DNA of 64,000 nucleotides, taken from the NCBI GenBank assembly GCA_013200995.1, contig CP053688.1:3472001-3536000 (forward strand), read 5' to 3'. The notes under the pieces are model-generated. The model was not told where the DNA came from and did no database searches. It saw only the letters and a program-made list of their open reading frames with translations. Shown piece after piece: positions 25,026 to 34,471 of the stretch; the first letter of the stretch is position 1, and every line of letters starts with the position of its first letter. This DNA is from Arthrobacter citreus. GTDB lineage: Bacteria > Bacillota > Bacilli > Bacillales > Bacillaceae_G. The translations under genes were made by a program, and so were the position numbers.

Positions 25026-26048
25026 TTATAATCGTAATGGCTTTTTGTAGAATCTGTTATGGCAGTATAGGAATAGCATGAGTAAAGATTCACATTTTAC
25101 ATTTGTAAGTAGTAAAACTAATCGTTGAAAAGAACTGTAGAAATAACTATTTCTAGCTACTGCTTTAAACTCAGGACGGCTAATAAATTTTTTAGTATCT
25201 TTTACTTTTCCTAAAAAATCACCAATGTTTTTTATTCCAATACTATTTTGATAGATTATAAAACTAAACTCCATAAGATAGTACGAATTTAGCTCTCTTA
25301 GCGTTTCCGACTCTACTTCAATCCCAATAAATTCCCTTAACTTTTGATACAACAATATTTGTGCTATTTCTTTTTCCTTATAAAACTTTTGTGTTAAGCT
25401 CCCCGGTCTTTGATGGTAAATATATAAGGGCTCCTCATATATAAAAACTCTACTACATTTAGAAAAATATTCGATATTAAACAATGCATCCTCTCCGATC
25501 AGCAAATCATCATTAAATTTAATATTATATTCATTAATGATTGATTTTCTATACAGCTTATTAACTGGTGAGTAAGCTAGACCGAATTTAAGGAGGAGAA
25601 CAAATTCATCTTTTATTTCTTCATCTAGTGAAAGCTTCGTCGTACAACAACTAATAGTATTTAGGTTAGCTTGATCTATTCTTTTCATTCCACATACAAC
25701 GATATCAGCATCCTCACTTTCTACAGATTTTAGTAATTGCTCCACCATTTTTATTTCAATTAAATCATCACTATCAACAAATTGTATATAATCACCTTTT
25801 GCTAATGATATTCCTAGATTTCTCGCATTTCCTGGCCCATTATTAGAGGTATGGAACACTTGAATTCTGTTATCTACCTTCGAGAGCTCATCACATATTT
25901 GGGCACTATTATCAGTAGACCCATCATTGACTAATATTAATTCAATATTTTTATATGTCTGATTTAAAATACTATCTATTGTTTTAGCTAGATACTTCTC
26001 AGAATTAAAGATCGGAACAATTATACTAACTAAAGTTTCATTAGACAT
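25026..26048 (-). CDS. Family 2 glycosyltransferase
   Basis: 340 aa from ATG at 26048 (GAGGTG upstream), overlapping the preceding stop by 8 bases. VSIIVPIFNSEKYLAKTIDSIL, LVNDGSTDNSAQ and FVDSDDLIE mark the GT-A domain. The C-terminal half is close in length and pattern to the neighbouring family 2 enzymes, suggesting they arose by duplication. Donor and acceptor cannot be told from sequence. Confidence 0.88.
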   Translation of the reverse strand: MSNETLVSIIVPIFNSEKYLAKTIDSILNQTYKNIELILVNDGSTDNSAQICDELSKVDNRIQVFHTSNNGPGNARNLGISLAKGDYIQFVDSDDLIEIKMVEQLLKSVESEDADIVVCGMKRIDQANLNTISCCTTKLSLDEEIKDEFVLLLKFGLAYSPVNKLYRKSIINEYNIKFNDDLLIGEDALFNIEYFSKCSRVFIYEEPLYIYHQRPGSLTQKFYKEKEIAQILLYQKLREFIGIEVESETLRELNSYYLMEFSFIIYQNSIGIKNIGDFLGKVKDTKKFISRPEFKAVARNSYFYSSFQRLVLLLTNVKCESLLMLFLYCHNRFYKKPLRL

Positions 26049-27153
26049 TTTCAAATAACACCTCAATATTAGAAATCATGGAGTCTAAACTAAATTCTTT
26101 GCTTCTTTCCGAACCTTTTTTTGCATAAATTTCGGTTAATAGTAATTTCTTTTCAATAAACTGCTTAAGTCCGCGATAAATACCATCCTGGCTATTCTCT
26201 ACTAATATTCCGAACTCAGAGTCTCCAATTATTTCTGCAACCCCTCCACAATTAGTAGATATAACCGGGAGCTCTAAAGCCATTGATTCAATTACCGAAA
26301 TACATAAAGCTTCATTTCTTGACGATAAAATAAATGCATCACTTCCATTTACATATTTAAATGGATTGCTTTTTGCCCCTAGGAGCGTTATATATTCATT
26401 TAAACTTCTTTCATTAATCATGTGTTGAAGCTCTTTATTTAATATTCCGCCGCCAACAATATAAATATGGAAGTTTAGTAGCTTTTCGTTAACTAGCTTT
26501 TCAGCAGCGAGGATTAAGCGATCAATTCCTTTTTCGTAATTCAGTCTGGAAATTGTAGAAAAAATAATTTTATCAGAAGAATAGTCCACTTCTTTTTGCG
26601 CATTTGATAATAACCGTACTTTGTCTAAATCAATGCCATTATAGATAACACTGTAATAATTTACATTACCAATAACTTCCCTAAAGCCTTCAATACACTT
26701 TTCTGAAACAAATACGATGCGATTAAATTTTGAATAACAATCTGATTGCTTTTGCTTTGTTCTATGACTTTCAATTCCATAGTTTTGGTATGACATATCG
26801 CCATGTATCCATGCAATTTTTAATGATTTTTTATTAGGAGAAGCAGCTACAATCTTCTCTGGCATGCCGGTTTTAAAGGAGATCTCAATATCGAACTCTT
26901 CTTTAATATTTTCCTTATAAATTTTTTGGGGATCCATATATCTAATAATTCTATAAATCCCTTTATACTGTCTTCTAAACCATCTAATCCTTTTTACACT
27001 TTTACATAGTTGGTTACTCATTTCTCCACCATCAAATAGTGTAAATAAAGTGATTTCATATTTATCTTTTGGCAGATTATTTATTATATCAACTAGAACT
27101 TTTTCAGCTCCTCCTAAGACCATCTTATCCACAACAAATAATACTTTTTTCAT
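26041..27153 (-). CDS. Family 4 glycosyltransferase (EpsF-like)
   Basis: 370 aa. GT-B fold: N-terminal VLFVVDKMVLGGAEKVLVDI (the GGAE motif), central linker, C-terminal FSTISRLNYEKGIDRLI and the nucleotide-sugar site SSRNEALCISVIESMALELPVISTNCGGVAEII with the E-x7-E pair. Retaining enzyme of exopolysaccharide assembly, comparable to B. subtilis EpsF by position and type. AGGAGC ribosome site. Confidence 0.88.
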   Translation of the reverse strand: MKKVLFVVDKMVLGGAEKVLVDIINNLPKDKYEITLFTLFDGGEMSNQLCKSVKRIRWFRRQYKGIYRIIRYMDPQKIYKENIKEEFDIEISFKTGMPEKIVAASPNKKSLKIAWIHGDMSYQNYGIESHRTKQKQSDCYSKFNRIVFVSEKCIEGFREVIGNVNYYSVIYNGIDLDKVRLLSNAQKEVDYSSDKIIFSTISRLNYEKGIDRLILAAEKLVNEKLLNFHIYIVGGGILNKELQHMINERSLNEYITLLGAKSNPFKYVNGSDAFILSSRNEALCISVIESMALELPVISTNCGGVAEIIGDSEFGILVENSQDGIYRGLKQFIEKKLLLTEIYAKKGSERSKEFSLDSMISNIEVLFENV

Positions 27154-27164
27154 AAAAGTCGCTC

Positions 27165-28169
27165 CTATAACAGCTTTAATGATCTTTGGTAAACATAATT
27201 TTTAACAAGGGCAGTTTTAAATAGCATTCTCATAAGTGGATATCCAGCATAACTAAACGGAGCTAATATTCGAAACGTAGTTGGTATATTTGAACCTTTA
27301 ATAAAGAAAAAGCTATTTCTCCTTACCTCTTTAGCCAGATTCGATCCGAACTCTTGAAACTCACAATTTTCATATATTGACTCGGACTTTAACATATCTA
27401 GTAATGAATTCATCTTTGATAAATTTAATCGCCATAATAATTTCCCACTAAGTTCCGGAAAGCACTGGTCAACATAGGCTTTAAACTCACTAAAGGCTTG
27501 GATACAATCTAATTTTCTTACATTATATTTTGACCTTAAAATACTTCCTTCTCTTTGAACATAGTAATAGCCTATTTTATTGGAGTAAACTAGCTTATCT
27601 GCACATGCGAATAGTTTATAAGTCGTAAAAATATCTTCATATAACTTACCTTCTGGATACCGAATGTCTCGAAATAAAGTAGCTTTATATAGTTTATTAA
27701 CTGCGTAATGTTTAATAAATTTCTCTTCGATTAATGCATTTAAAGCTTCTATTTTGTTTAGTACTATTGAATGTTCCACTAAACTATCGCATTCAGTGTA
27801 ATCGTTATAAACTTTCAGAACTGCACACATCGCAATCTCACAGTTATGTTTATTAATTTCTTCAACAAGATGTTCATACATATCAATTGCAATATAATCA
27901 TCTCCATCAATAAATCCTACATAATCCCCGGTGACCAAATCTAGTCCTGCATTTCTAGCAGAACTTAGTCCACCGTTCACTTTATTAACAATAATAATTC
28001 TCTCATCAGTCTTTGAGATAGTTTGAATGACATCAATGGTTCGGTCCGTAGAACCATCATTGACAACTATAATTTCAAGCTGTTTATATGTTTGCTCAGT
28101 AATCGATTTAAGACATTTTTCAATATAATTCTCAACATTATAAGCCGCTACTATAATACTTAACTTCAT
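27165..28169 (-). CDS. Family 2 glycosyltransferase
   Basis: 334 aa. SIIVAAYNVENYIEKCLKSI, IVVNDGSTDRTIDVI and GFIDGDDYIA form the GT-A donor site. EpsJ/EpsH-like. Its ATG overlaps the stop of the preceding gene (4 bases), so it is translationally coupled in the operon. Confidence 0.88.
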   Translation of the reverse strand: MKLSIIVAAYNVENYIEKCLKSITEQTYKQLEIIVVNDGSTDRTIDVIQTISKTDERIIIVNKVNGGLSSARNAGLDLVTGDYVGFIDGDDYIAIDMYEHLVEEINKHNCEIAMCAVLKVYNDYTECDSLVEHSIVLNKIEALNALIEEKFIKHYAVNKLYKATLFRDIRYPEGKLYEDIFTTYKLFACADKLVYSNKIGYYYVQREGSILRSKYNVRKLDCIQAFSEFKAYVDQCFPELSGKLLWRLNLSKMNSLLDMLKSESIYENCEFQEFGSNLAKEVRRNSFFFIKGSNIPTTFRILAPFSYAGYPLMRMLFKTALVKNYVYQRSLKLL

Positions 28170-29182
28170 CTTATCGCTCGCCTTTTATTAAAGATTTTCG
28201 CTGACAATAATATAAATACACTATTATTAGTTCTAAGTATTAGTTTTATGAGTTTAGTAGTGATATCTTTATTCTGTTTTTTGATCGTTAATTCCTTAAC
28301 TTCATTTCTATTAATAACATCATTAATTTGTTTTAACTTTTCACTGTAGGAAAGATTACAGCTAGTTTTATAAAAATCCATAAAATAACCCATGATATCC
28401 CTAATTAACATTTGGTCTACCATAAGTTTGTTTTCTGTATATAATTCCCAGTAAGTTAATAATTCCTTTATTTCACCGATTAGCTTATATCTTGTTTCAA
28501 GTCGATTGATTCTAAACCGCGATACAAGTCCTTCATCTTTTTTTACGCAATAATTTACTAGAGCCTTATTTATAATTTTTACATATGATACTTCCCGTAT
28601 TACGGTTAAATTAAACTTTAAATCTTCTCCTATATTTAAAGTAGGATCAAATACTATTTGATTCTCTTTTAAATAAGTAGTTAAATAAACCTTATTCCAA
28701 GGTGCATTAATCATTTCATTCATAATTAGCGAAACTGCATAGCATCTAAATGACTTCTCATTTGAGAAGTAAGTCGATTCGCTATTTGGGAGTCTCCTTG
28801 AAGACTTATATTCGGACTCCACATTATACCCAAATATAATTAGTTGGGTCTCTTCACTTATGTCGTTAAATATTTCGTCAAATGCATTTTTAACATAATA
28901 ATCATCTGCATCTAAAAAAGTAGTATACAGCCCTTTTGCCTGCTGTAGCCCATAGTTCCTCGCATTGCTTACGCCGGAATTCGTTAAATCAAAAATTTTA
29001 ATACGGGAATCATCTTTTGCTATTTTATTCATTACTTGTAAGCTATTATCTTTTGAACCATCATTTATTAGTATTAATTCAAAATTCTGTAAAGATTGAT
29101 TTAAAACACTTTTAATAGCACGACCTATGGTCTTTTCAGCGTTGTACACTGGTACTATTATTGTTAATAACGATGGCATCAT
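28166..29182 (-). CDS. Family 2 glycosyltransferase
   Basis: 338 aa. TIIVPVYNAEKTIGRAIKSVLNQ, LILINDGSKDNSLQ and TFLDADDYYVK give the GT-A donor site (DADD variant of the metal motif). The gene begins inside the end of the polymerase gene (47-base overlap), with GGGAGG 8 bases before the ATG. Likely adds one sugar of the repeat unit. Confidence 0.87.
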   Translation of the reverse strand: MMPSLLTIIVPVYNAEKTIGRAIKSVLNQSLQNFELILINDGSKDNSLQVMNKIAKDDSRIKIFDLTNSGVSNARNYGLQQAKGLYTTFLDADDYYVKNAFDEIFNDISEETQLIIFGYNVESEYKSSRRLPNSESTYFSNEKSFRCYAVSLIMNEMINAPWNKVYLTTYLKENQIVFDPTLNIGEDLKFNLTVIREVSYVKIINKALVNYCVKKDEGLVSRFRINRLETRYKLIGEIKELLTYWELYTENKLMVDQMLIRDIMGYFMDFYKTSCNLSYSEKLKQINDVINRNEVKELTIKKQNKDITTKLIKLILRTNNSVFILLSAKIFNKRRAIR

Positions 29183-30380
29183 TACTTTTACCTCCCTTAC
29201 TCTTTAGGCTAAGATAATAAAAAAGGATAAAGTAAAACCATAAAACGGTTCTTCGTAAGTCATTAATACCAAGTCCGTAGGCAATTAATGAAACTACAGC
29301 ACATAAAATATAAACATTTACAGAAACCATTTTAGTTAACTTTTTTACTAAAATGATGTAGGCAATTCCTCCCATAATACCACCTTGTGTTAGTATTTGA
29401 AGAAAAGTATTATGCGCTTCATAGCCAAAAAATACTTCTTGCCCACTAAATGAACCAGGCCCTAGCCCAAAAATGGGAGAGTGCTTCCAAGCCTTAATGG
29501 CGTTCCCCCATATGATTAGTCTATTCTCACCGTTTGTATCACCTTTAAAGAAATCATTAATAAACAATAAAATGTGCTCATAGTTTATGATTAGCATTAT
29601 CATAACAAAGCAGAAAAAGACTATAATGATACTCTTTGATCGACTCAGTCCTTTTAAAATCTCTAAAACTTTCAATACACAGAACAATAATGTAGTTATT
29701 ACCCAAGACGATACTAAAGTAGAGGATGTAGTCGCTAAGCCAATTTTTATACATAAAGCTATTCCAATTAATGCTACAAGCCTATAAAATAGATTGCGCT
29801 CTTTTACGAATAGATATAGTCCAATAAAAGGTAACGGCGCAACGAAATAAGCAAACTGGTGATAATCATTGGCAAATGGAGAAAAAATATCTGATCCTGC
29901 ATACGTTAATGGAAAGCCCAATAATGTATACATTCCTTTTAAGTAAATAAAATACAAAGCTCCAATTATAGAAATTCCTCCAAAGTAAATAAAGCGTAAT
30001 AACTTATACAGGTAGGAAAAACTGCTTTTCTTAAACGCTAACTCAAAAGTAAAACATAAAAATAAGATAACTAGATAAGACATAAGATCAAATTTGATCT
30101 GCTGTGGATTAATTGCTAAAATGGTATTCACCGCATATCCAATTATGATAATTGCTATATAATAAAACCAAAATATAGTAAATAAATGCTTTTCAAATGA
30201 GATATAAATATCACGCTGACTAAATAATTGTGTCATGCAAAAAAATAACAAAATGGCTTCACCAATTCCAAACATGCCGATTCTTAAAGTAGTAAAACCA
30301 AAGAATAAAATCATTATTAAAATAAAAACATACTGTAAATTAAAAGTGATATCTTTTTGTAACCTTACATTAGTTTTCAT
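29136..30380 (-). CDS. Wzy-type polysaccharide polymerase / O-antigen ligase family
   Basis: 414 aa, about 11 hydrophobic segments and almost no soluble part. The large loop and following helix carry NRLIIWGNAIKAWKHSPIFGLGPGSF and EAHNTFLQILTQGGIMG, the Wzy_C (PF04932) signature with the conserved Arg, His and Gly residues. It joins repeat units outside the membrane. It takes the place of EpsG in the B. subtilis order but belongs to a different sequence family as far as I can see. Confidence 0.85.
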   Translation of the reverse strand: MKTNVRLQKDITFNLQYVFILIMILFFGFTTLRIGMFGIGEAILLFFCMTQLFSQRDIYISFEKHLFTIFWFYYIAIIIIGYAVNTILAINPQQIKFDLMSYLVILFLCFTFELAFKKSSFSYLYKLLRFIYFGGISIIGALYFIYLKGMYTLLGFPLTYAGSDIFSPFANDYHQFAYFVAPLPFIGLYLFVKERNLFYRLVALIGIALCIKIGLATTSSTLVSSWVITTLLFCVLKVLEILKGLSRSKSIIIVFFCFVMIMLIINYEHILLFINDFFKGDTNGENRLIIWGNAIKAWKHSPIFGLGPGSFSGQEVFFGYEAHNTFLQILTQGGIMGGIAYIILVKKLTKMVSVNVYILCAVVSLIAYGLGINDLRRTVLWFYFILFYYLSLKSKGGKSNDAIVINNNSTSVQR

Positions 30381-30406
30381 AAGAACACCTATAACATCGT
30401 ATTTTT

Positions 30407-31510
30407 TTACCCATATACTTCTAAGAGATCTTCCATGACACGTTCTACGTTATAATCTAGAATAAATTGGTATGCATTTGCACCCATGTCATTTAATAAG
30501 TCTCTTTCGTTGAATAATATTTCAATTTTTTTTGCAGTTTCCTCAGGAGAGTTAACATTAACTAAAAATCCATTTTTTGAATCGATTACTAAATCCCTTA
30601 CACCTCGTATATTAGTCCCAATTACTGGTTTTTCACATGCCATTAATTCCATGATATTCCTCGGAAGCCCTTCTCTAAGTGAAGTAAGAATTCCGATATC
30701 GCAAGCTATTATAAGCTCGTTAATATCTTCCCTAAAGCCTAGTAACTGAATATTTCCCTCTAAACCTCGTTCATTAATATCCTTTTCTAAATTAAAGAGT
30801 AACGGCCCATCACCTGCGCAAATTAGTTTAATATTAATTCCTTTATTTCTCAGAATTTCAACCGCACTAATTACCTGTTTATGATTTTTATTTTGATTAA
30901 TCTCAGCTATCATAAGAATGACAAAATCATCCTTTTCTATATTTAATCTACGTCGAATCTCGTTTTTTTCTACGTTATTAGGTTTATACAGACCTAAATC
31001 GAGACCAACTCCATTTAACTTATAGGCTTCCTTCACTTTAAATTTTTGAGCTCTTTCATAATCTTCTGAGTTCATTGTGATCATTTTATCAGTGAAATGG
31101 ACCATTAATCTTTCGATAGGATAATAAAAACCCCAATTTAAAATTGGGGCACCTTTATAAAAATGAAAACCATGAACAGTATAGATTGTCTTCAATTTAG
31201 GAAATTTCACTTTGAGAAGTCTACCATATAGTGCAGCTATTGGAGTGTGGACATGAACAATATCATAGTTAAACTTTTGCTGGATTTTAATAAGCTCCAA
31301 TAAAGCTTTTATATTTATAGGGTGGAACGGATTTCTTTTAAAAGGAATATCAAATATTTTAACTCCTTTATTTATAAGCGTTTGATTTACCTCCATATCA
31401 ATTGAGCAAGCGCAGTCTACTAAATTCCCCTCATTAACAAGTTTTGCAATATGTGGAACTAAGAATGCATTAATCGTTCTACTTATAGTAGTAATATATA
31501 GTATTTTAAT
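30407..31510 (-). CDS. epsD: Family 4 glycosyltransferase EpsD, apparent ATT start
   Basis: 367 aa. GT-B enzyme matching B. subtilis EpsD: PFKRNPFHPINIKAL, DIVHVHTPIAALYGRL, YTVHGFHFYKGAPILNWGFYYPIER, INQNKNHKQVI and SLREGLPRNIMELMACEKPVIGTNIRG. The first ATG in frame (31396) would remove the N-terminal strand. The homologous start KILYITT reads upstream to an ATT at 31510, 6 bases after a strong GTGGGGG site, with an in-frame stop further upstream and no ATG, GTG or TTG between. So ATT is either a rare start codon or a mutated ATG. Confidence 0.82.
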   Translation of the reverse strand: MKILYITTISRTINAFLVPHIAKLVNEGNLVDCACSIDMEVNQTLINKGVKIFDIPFKRNPFHPINIKALLELIKIQQKFNYDIVHVHTPIAALYGRLLKVKFPKLKTIYTVHGFHFYKGAPILNWGFYYPIERLMVHFTDKMITMNSEDYERAQKFKVKEAYKLNGVGLDLGLYKPNNVEKNEIRRRLNIEKDDFVILMIAEINQNKNHKQVISAVEILRNKGINIKLICAGDGPLLFNLEKDINERGLEGNIQLLGFREDINELIIACDIGILTSLREGLPRNIMELMACEKPVIGTNIRGVRDLVIDSKNGFLVNVNSPEETAKKIEILFNERDLLNDMGANAYQFILDYNVERVMEDLLEVYG

Positions 31511-31532
31511 AATGATCCCCCACTTTATTTAT

Positions 31533-33359
31533 CTATAGAGTTTGAAGTAATTCCTTTTGCTCCATTCGATTATTTGCAATTTCTAACAACTTTTCTCTTA
31601 GAAGTTCTTTATCATAAGTTGAATAAGTTAACATTATTTCGTTAATTTCCTCTATTAATAAATTCGATGTTTTTCCAATATAAATTTTAGGGTGTACCTG
31701 TTTTTCATATATCTCTTCCTCATTTAATAGTTCCTCAAAAAGCTTTTCTCCTGGTCGAATTCCTGTAAATTCAATTCCAATCTCTTCTACGGTATTTCCA
31801 GAAAGCTTGATTAGATTTTCAGCGAGATCCAATATTTTTACTGGCTCACCCATATCGAGAACGAATATTTCTCCTCCTTCGGCTAATGCTCCAGCTTGGA
31901 TAACTAATCTTGATGCTTCCGGAATCGTCATAAAATATCTGACCATATCAGGATGCGTTACTGTAACAGGCCCACCTTTCTCTATTTGTTTTTTGAAAAG
32001 TGGAATGACACTCCCGCGACTGCCTAATACATTGCCAAATCGTACGGCAACAAATTTGGTCATACTGTTTCTATTCATATTTTGAATCATCATTTCAGCA
32101 AGTCTCTTTGATGCACCCATTACACTTGTTGGATTTACAGCTTTATCAGTCGAAATCATAACAAAGATTTCAACCCCAAACAGATTTGCTGCATTGGCAA
32201 CATTTACCGTTCCAATAATATTGTTCTTTACAGCCTCTTCGGGATTTCGTTCCATTAAGGGTACATGTTTATGTGCGGCAGTATGATAAACAACATTTGG
32301 TCGATACTTTTCCATCACTGATTTCATTTTTACATCATCTTGCAAATCCGCGATTTCAGTAACGAAATCAATTTTGGCTGTTTCGAAAGTTTCTTTTAAT
32401 TCCATTTCAATTGTATATATGCTATTTTCACCATGCCCTAACAACACTAATGTTTTTGGATTGAACTTTGAAACTTGGCGACAAATTTCAGAGCCAATTG
32501 AACCACCAGCACCGGTTACTAACACAACATTATTCGTAATTGAATTTGAGATCTTATCTATCTCTAGAACAATTGCCTCCCGCCCTAATAAATCGTCAAC
32601 TTTAACTTCCCGGAATTGGTTGACAGATACCTTCCCAGTTACTAAATCTTCTATCATAGGAAGAACTTGTGTTGTAGCCTTTGTTTTTGTACATTCTTGG
32701 AAAATCTTATTTAGCTCTTTTCTATGAAGTGAAGGTATAGCAATAATGATATTATCAATGTTTAAATCTTTTACAAAAAACTCAATTCTGTTTACTCCAC
32801 CTACAACTGGGATACCTAATATATGGAGATTTTGTTTTTTCAAACTATCATCAATAAATGCAACAGGAAGTAACTCTGAATCTAAATTTTTAATTAGCTG
32901 TTTAGCAACCATTGTACCGGCTGCTCCAGCACCAATTATAAGCGTCCGTTTTTTATTTACTTCTGCTCTTTTATACGATAAATCTCGATAAACTCTCCAA
33001 AACAACCGTGCTCCGCCAATTAATAAAATATGTAAAAACCACGTTACGAATAAAAGTCGATAATACGTGTCCTTCAACAAGATTTCCTGTACTACCGCAG
33101 TACAAATGATTGAATAGGTAATTGATTTTGCAATAATAATTAATTCTCCAATGCTTGCGTACTCCCACGCTTTCTTATATAGCTTGAATAAAAAGGAAAA
33201 GAAATGATGGCTTAACAATAATGTAATCGAACTAATGACAATTGGAATCGTAATAACATCAATTGTTGCATTTACTAAAAATCGGCTGAAGAAAACAGTT
33301 GTTAGAACAATAAAAGAATCTACAAAAATAATAAATGAAACTCTCTGCCTATAAGTCAT
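31533..33359 (-). CDS. epsC: UDP-sugar 4,6-dehydratase EpsC (FlaA1/CapD type)
   Basis: 608 aa. Four membrane helices (about 1-120), a CoA-binding-like Rossmann domain (about 135-250, IIGAGAAGTMVAKQL), then an extended SDR domain (about 275-570) with VTGAGGSIGSEICRQ and the Met-for-Tyr type catalytic region STDKAVNPTSVMGASKR. It makes UDP-4-keto-6-deoxy-GlcNAc, the substrate for EpsN. GAAGGAATTG leader. A structured RNA lies between it and epsB, as in B. subtilis. Confidence 0.93.
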   Translation of the reverse strand: MTYRQRVSFIIFVDSFIVLTTVFFSRFLVNATIDVITIPIVISSITLLLSHHFFSFLFKLYKKAWEYASIGELIIIAKSITYSIICTAVVQEILLKDTYYRLLFVTWFLHILLIGGARLFWRVYRDLSYKRAEVNKKRTLIIGAGAAGTMVAKQLIKNLDSELLPVAFIDDSLKKQNLHILGIPVVGGVNRIEFFVKDLNIDNIIIAIPSLHRKELNKIFQECTKTKATTQVLPMIEDLVTGKVSVNQFREVKVDDLLGREAIVLEIDKISNSITNNVVLVTGAGGSIGSEICRQVSKFNPKTLVLLGHGENSIYTIEMELKETFETAKIDFVTEIADLQDDVKMKSVMEKYRPNVVYHTAAHKHVPLMERNPEEAVKNNIIGTVNVANAANLFGVEIFVMISTDKAVNPTSVMGASKRLAEMMIQNMNRNSMTKFVAVRFGNVLGSRGSVIPLFKKQIEKGGPVTVTHPDMVRYFMTIPEASRLVIQAGALAEGGEIFVLDMGEPVKILDLAENLIKLSGNTVEEIGIEFTGIRPGEKLFEELLNEEEIYEKQVHPKIYIGKTSNLLIEEINEIMLTYSTYDKELLREKLLEIANNRMEQKELLQTL

Positions 33360-33571
33360 AAAGCCAATTCCTTCCCTTCTATCCTTTTCTTAGCTATGAA
33401 AATTGTTTGTGTTGTTTGTTATCTTTTAAAAGGGATTCTGAGATTACTAAAATCTATTACCTTTATAGAAGAATCTCTCTTAGTGTAATAGCCTCCCAAT
33501 GCTGTAACTCAAAACTCATTTTAGTAAATATCAACACCTGTCATGATCAAAGCCAAATGTTAAATTACTTA

Positions 33572-33603
33572 GCTATACCGTTTATTCATAAAACGATATA
33601 GCT
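33572..33603. other. Strong hairpin upstream of epsC
   Basis: GCTATACCGTTT and AAACGATATAGC pair with one G-T type mismatch across a 7-base loop. No T-run follows on the minus strand, so it is not a typical terminator for eps; it may be part of the leader structure with the RNA at 33605-33775. Confidence 0.45.
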
Positions 33604-33604
33604 A

Positions 33605-33775
33605 AAAAATCTAAAAAATAGGCATCTAACCTGCCCTCACACCACACTTTCGACGACTTGCGTCTAAGGTCTATTCAACCCACAGCATAACCGAGTGCCT
33701 TCATTGATAAAGGTTAGAAGACATCACCTATAGGCCTTCCGTAGCAGCCTTTGTTCGTTATAATGAACATCTCTT
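33605..33775 (-). ncRNA. EAR-like (eps-associated, epsC motif) RNA
   Basis: Between epsB and epsC, exactly where the EAR processive-antitermination RNA sits in B. subtilis. The stretch is clearly richer in G and C than its surroundings and has no reading frame. Visible structure on the minus strand: TCTAACCT (33718-33711) pairs over a distance with AGGTTAGA (33632-33625), GAC-GCAA-GTC is a GNRA-capped hairpin, and TGTTC/GAACA forms a 5' hairpin (33752-33769). EAR lets polymerase read through terminators in long polysaccharide operons. Assignment rests on position and structure; I could not check the covariance model. Confidence 0.6.
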
Positions 33776-33811
33776 TATACTAAACTATTAACATATAGTG
33801 TAAATTACTTA

Positions 33812-34471
33812 TTATTTTCTTTCGTTTATAATTACACCTAATATTTTTATACTGTTTAATAAATTTTTTTGAGCAAATGCTATTTCTTTATTTTTCGTTT
33901 TCCCCCATTGAGCTACTAGTATTAACCCATCACCATAATTAGCTAAAATTTTTGCATCTGCAAACTCAAGTGCAGATGAGGTATCAATTAATATCACATC
34001 AAATTTATCCGTAGCCTTATTAAGTAATATTCCCATTGTTGATAATGCCAATAAATCAGCTGGACTATACGGAACCGGTCCGCTTGGTAATAAACTCAAT
34101 CCACTAGTCTCAGTTTCAACAATCACTTCATCAAGAATTGTTTTTCCTAATAGAACACTACTTAACCCAACAAAATTACTAGTTCTAAATGAGTTATGTA
34201 ATGATGGACTTCTAAGATTTGCATCAATCAACAGAACTTTCTTCCCTAATTGCGCTAGTGATATTGCAAAGTTTGATATTGTTGTTGACTTACCCTCTCC
34301 TTGATTTGGGGAGGTAATAATTAAGACTTTGTTTTCTTTTAAATCAATTGATGATAAAAAATTAGTACGAAGTGTCCGGTATTCTTCTGATATCTTACTG
34401 TTTTTATAGGTTGCTGCTACTAGATTTAAATATTTAGTTGAGTGAGATAGCCTTTTGCTCATTATTCCCAT
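33812..34471 (-). CDS. epsB: Tyrosine-protein kinase / EpsB (CapB-like ATPase)
   Basis: 219 aa from ATG at 34471 (GGGGAG 6 bases upstream; the longer frame starts with TTG before it). BY-kinase features: EEYRTLRTN near the start, Walker A SPNQGEGKST, Walker A' VLLIDANLRSP and Walker B FDVILIDTSSA. It works with the EpsA membrane modulator to control chain length and export. The usual C-terminal tyrosine cluster is missing: the protein ends IIN-ERK. Overlaps epsA by 38 bases. Confidence 0.9.
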   Translation of the reverse strand: MGIMSKRLSHSTKYLNLVAATYKNSKISEEYRTLRTNFLSSIDLKENKVLIITSPNQGEGKSTTISNFAISLAQLGKKVLLIDANLRSPSLHNSFRTSNFVGLSSVLLGKTILDEVIVETETSGLSLLPSGPVPYSPADLLALSTMGILLNKATDKFDVILIDTSSALEFADAKILANYGDGLILVAQWGKTKNKEIAFAQKNLLNSIKILGVIINERK

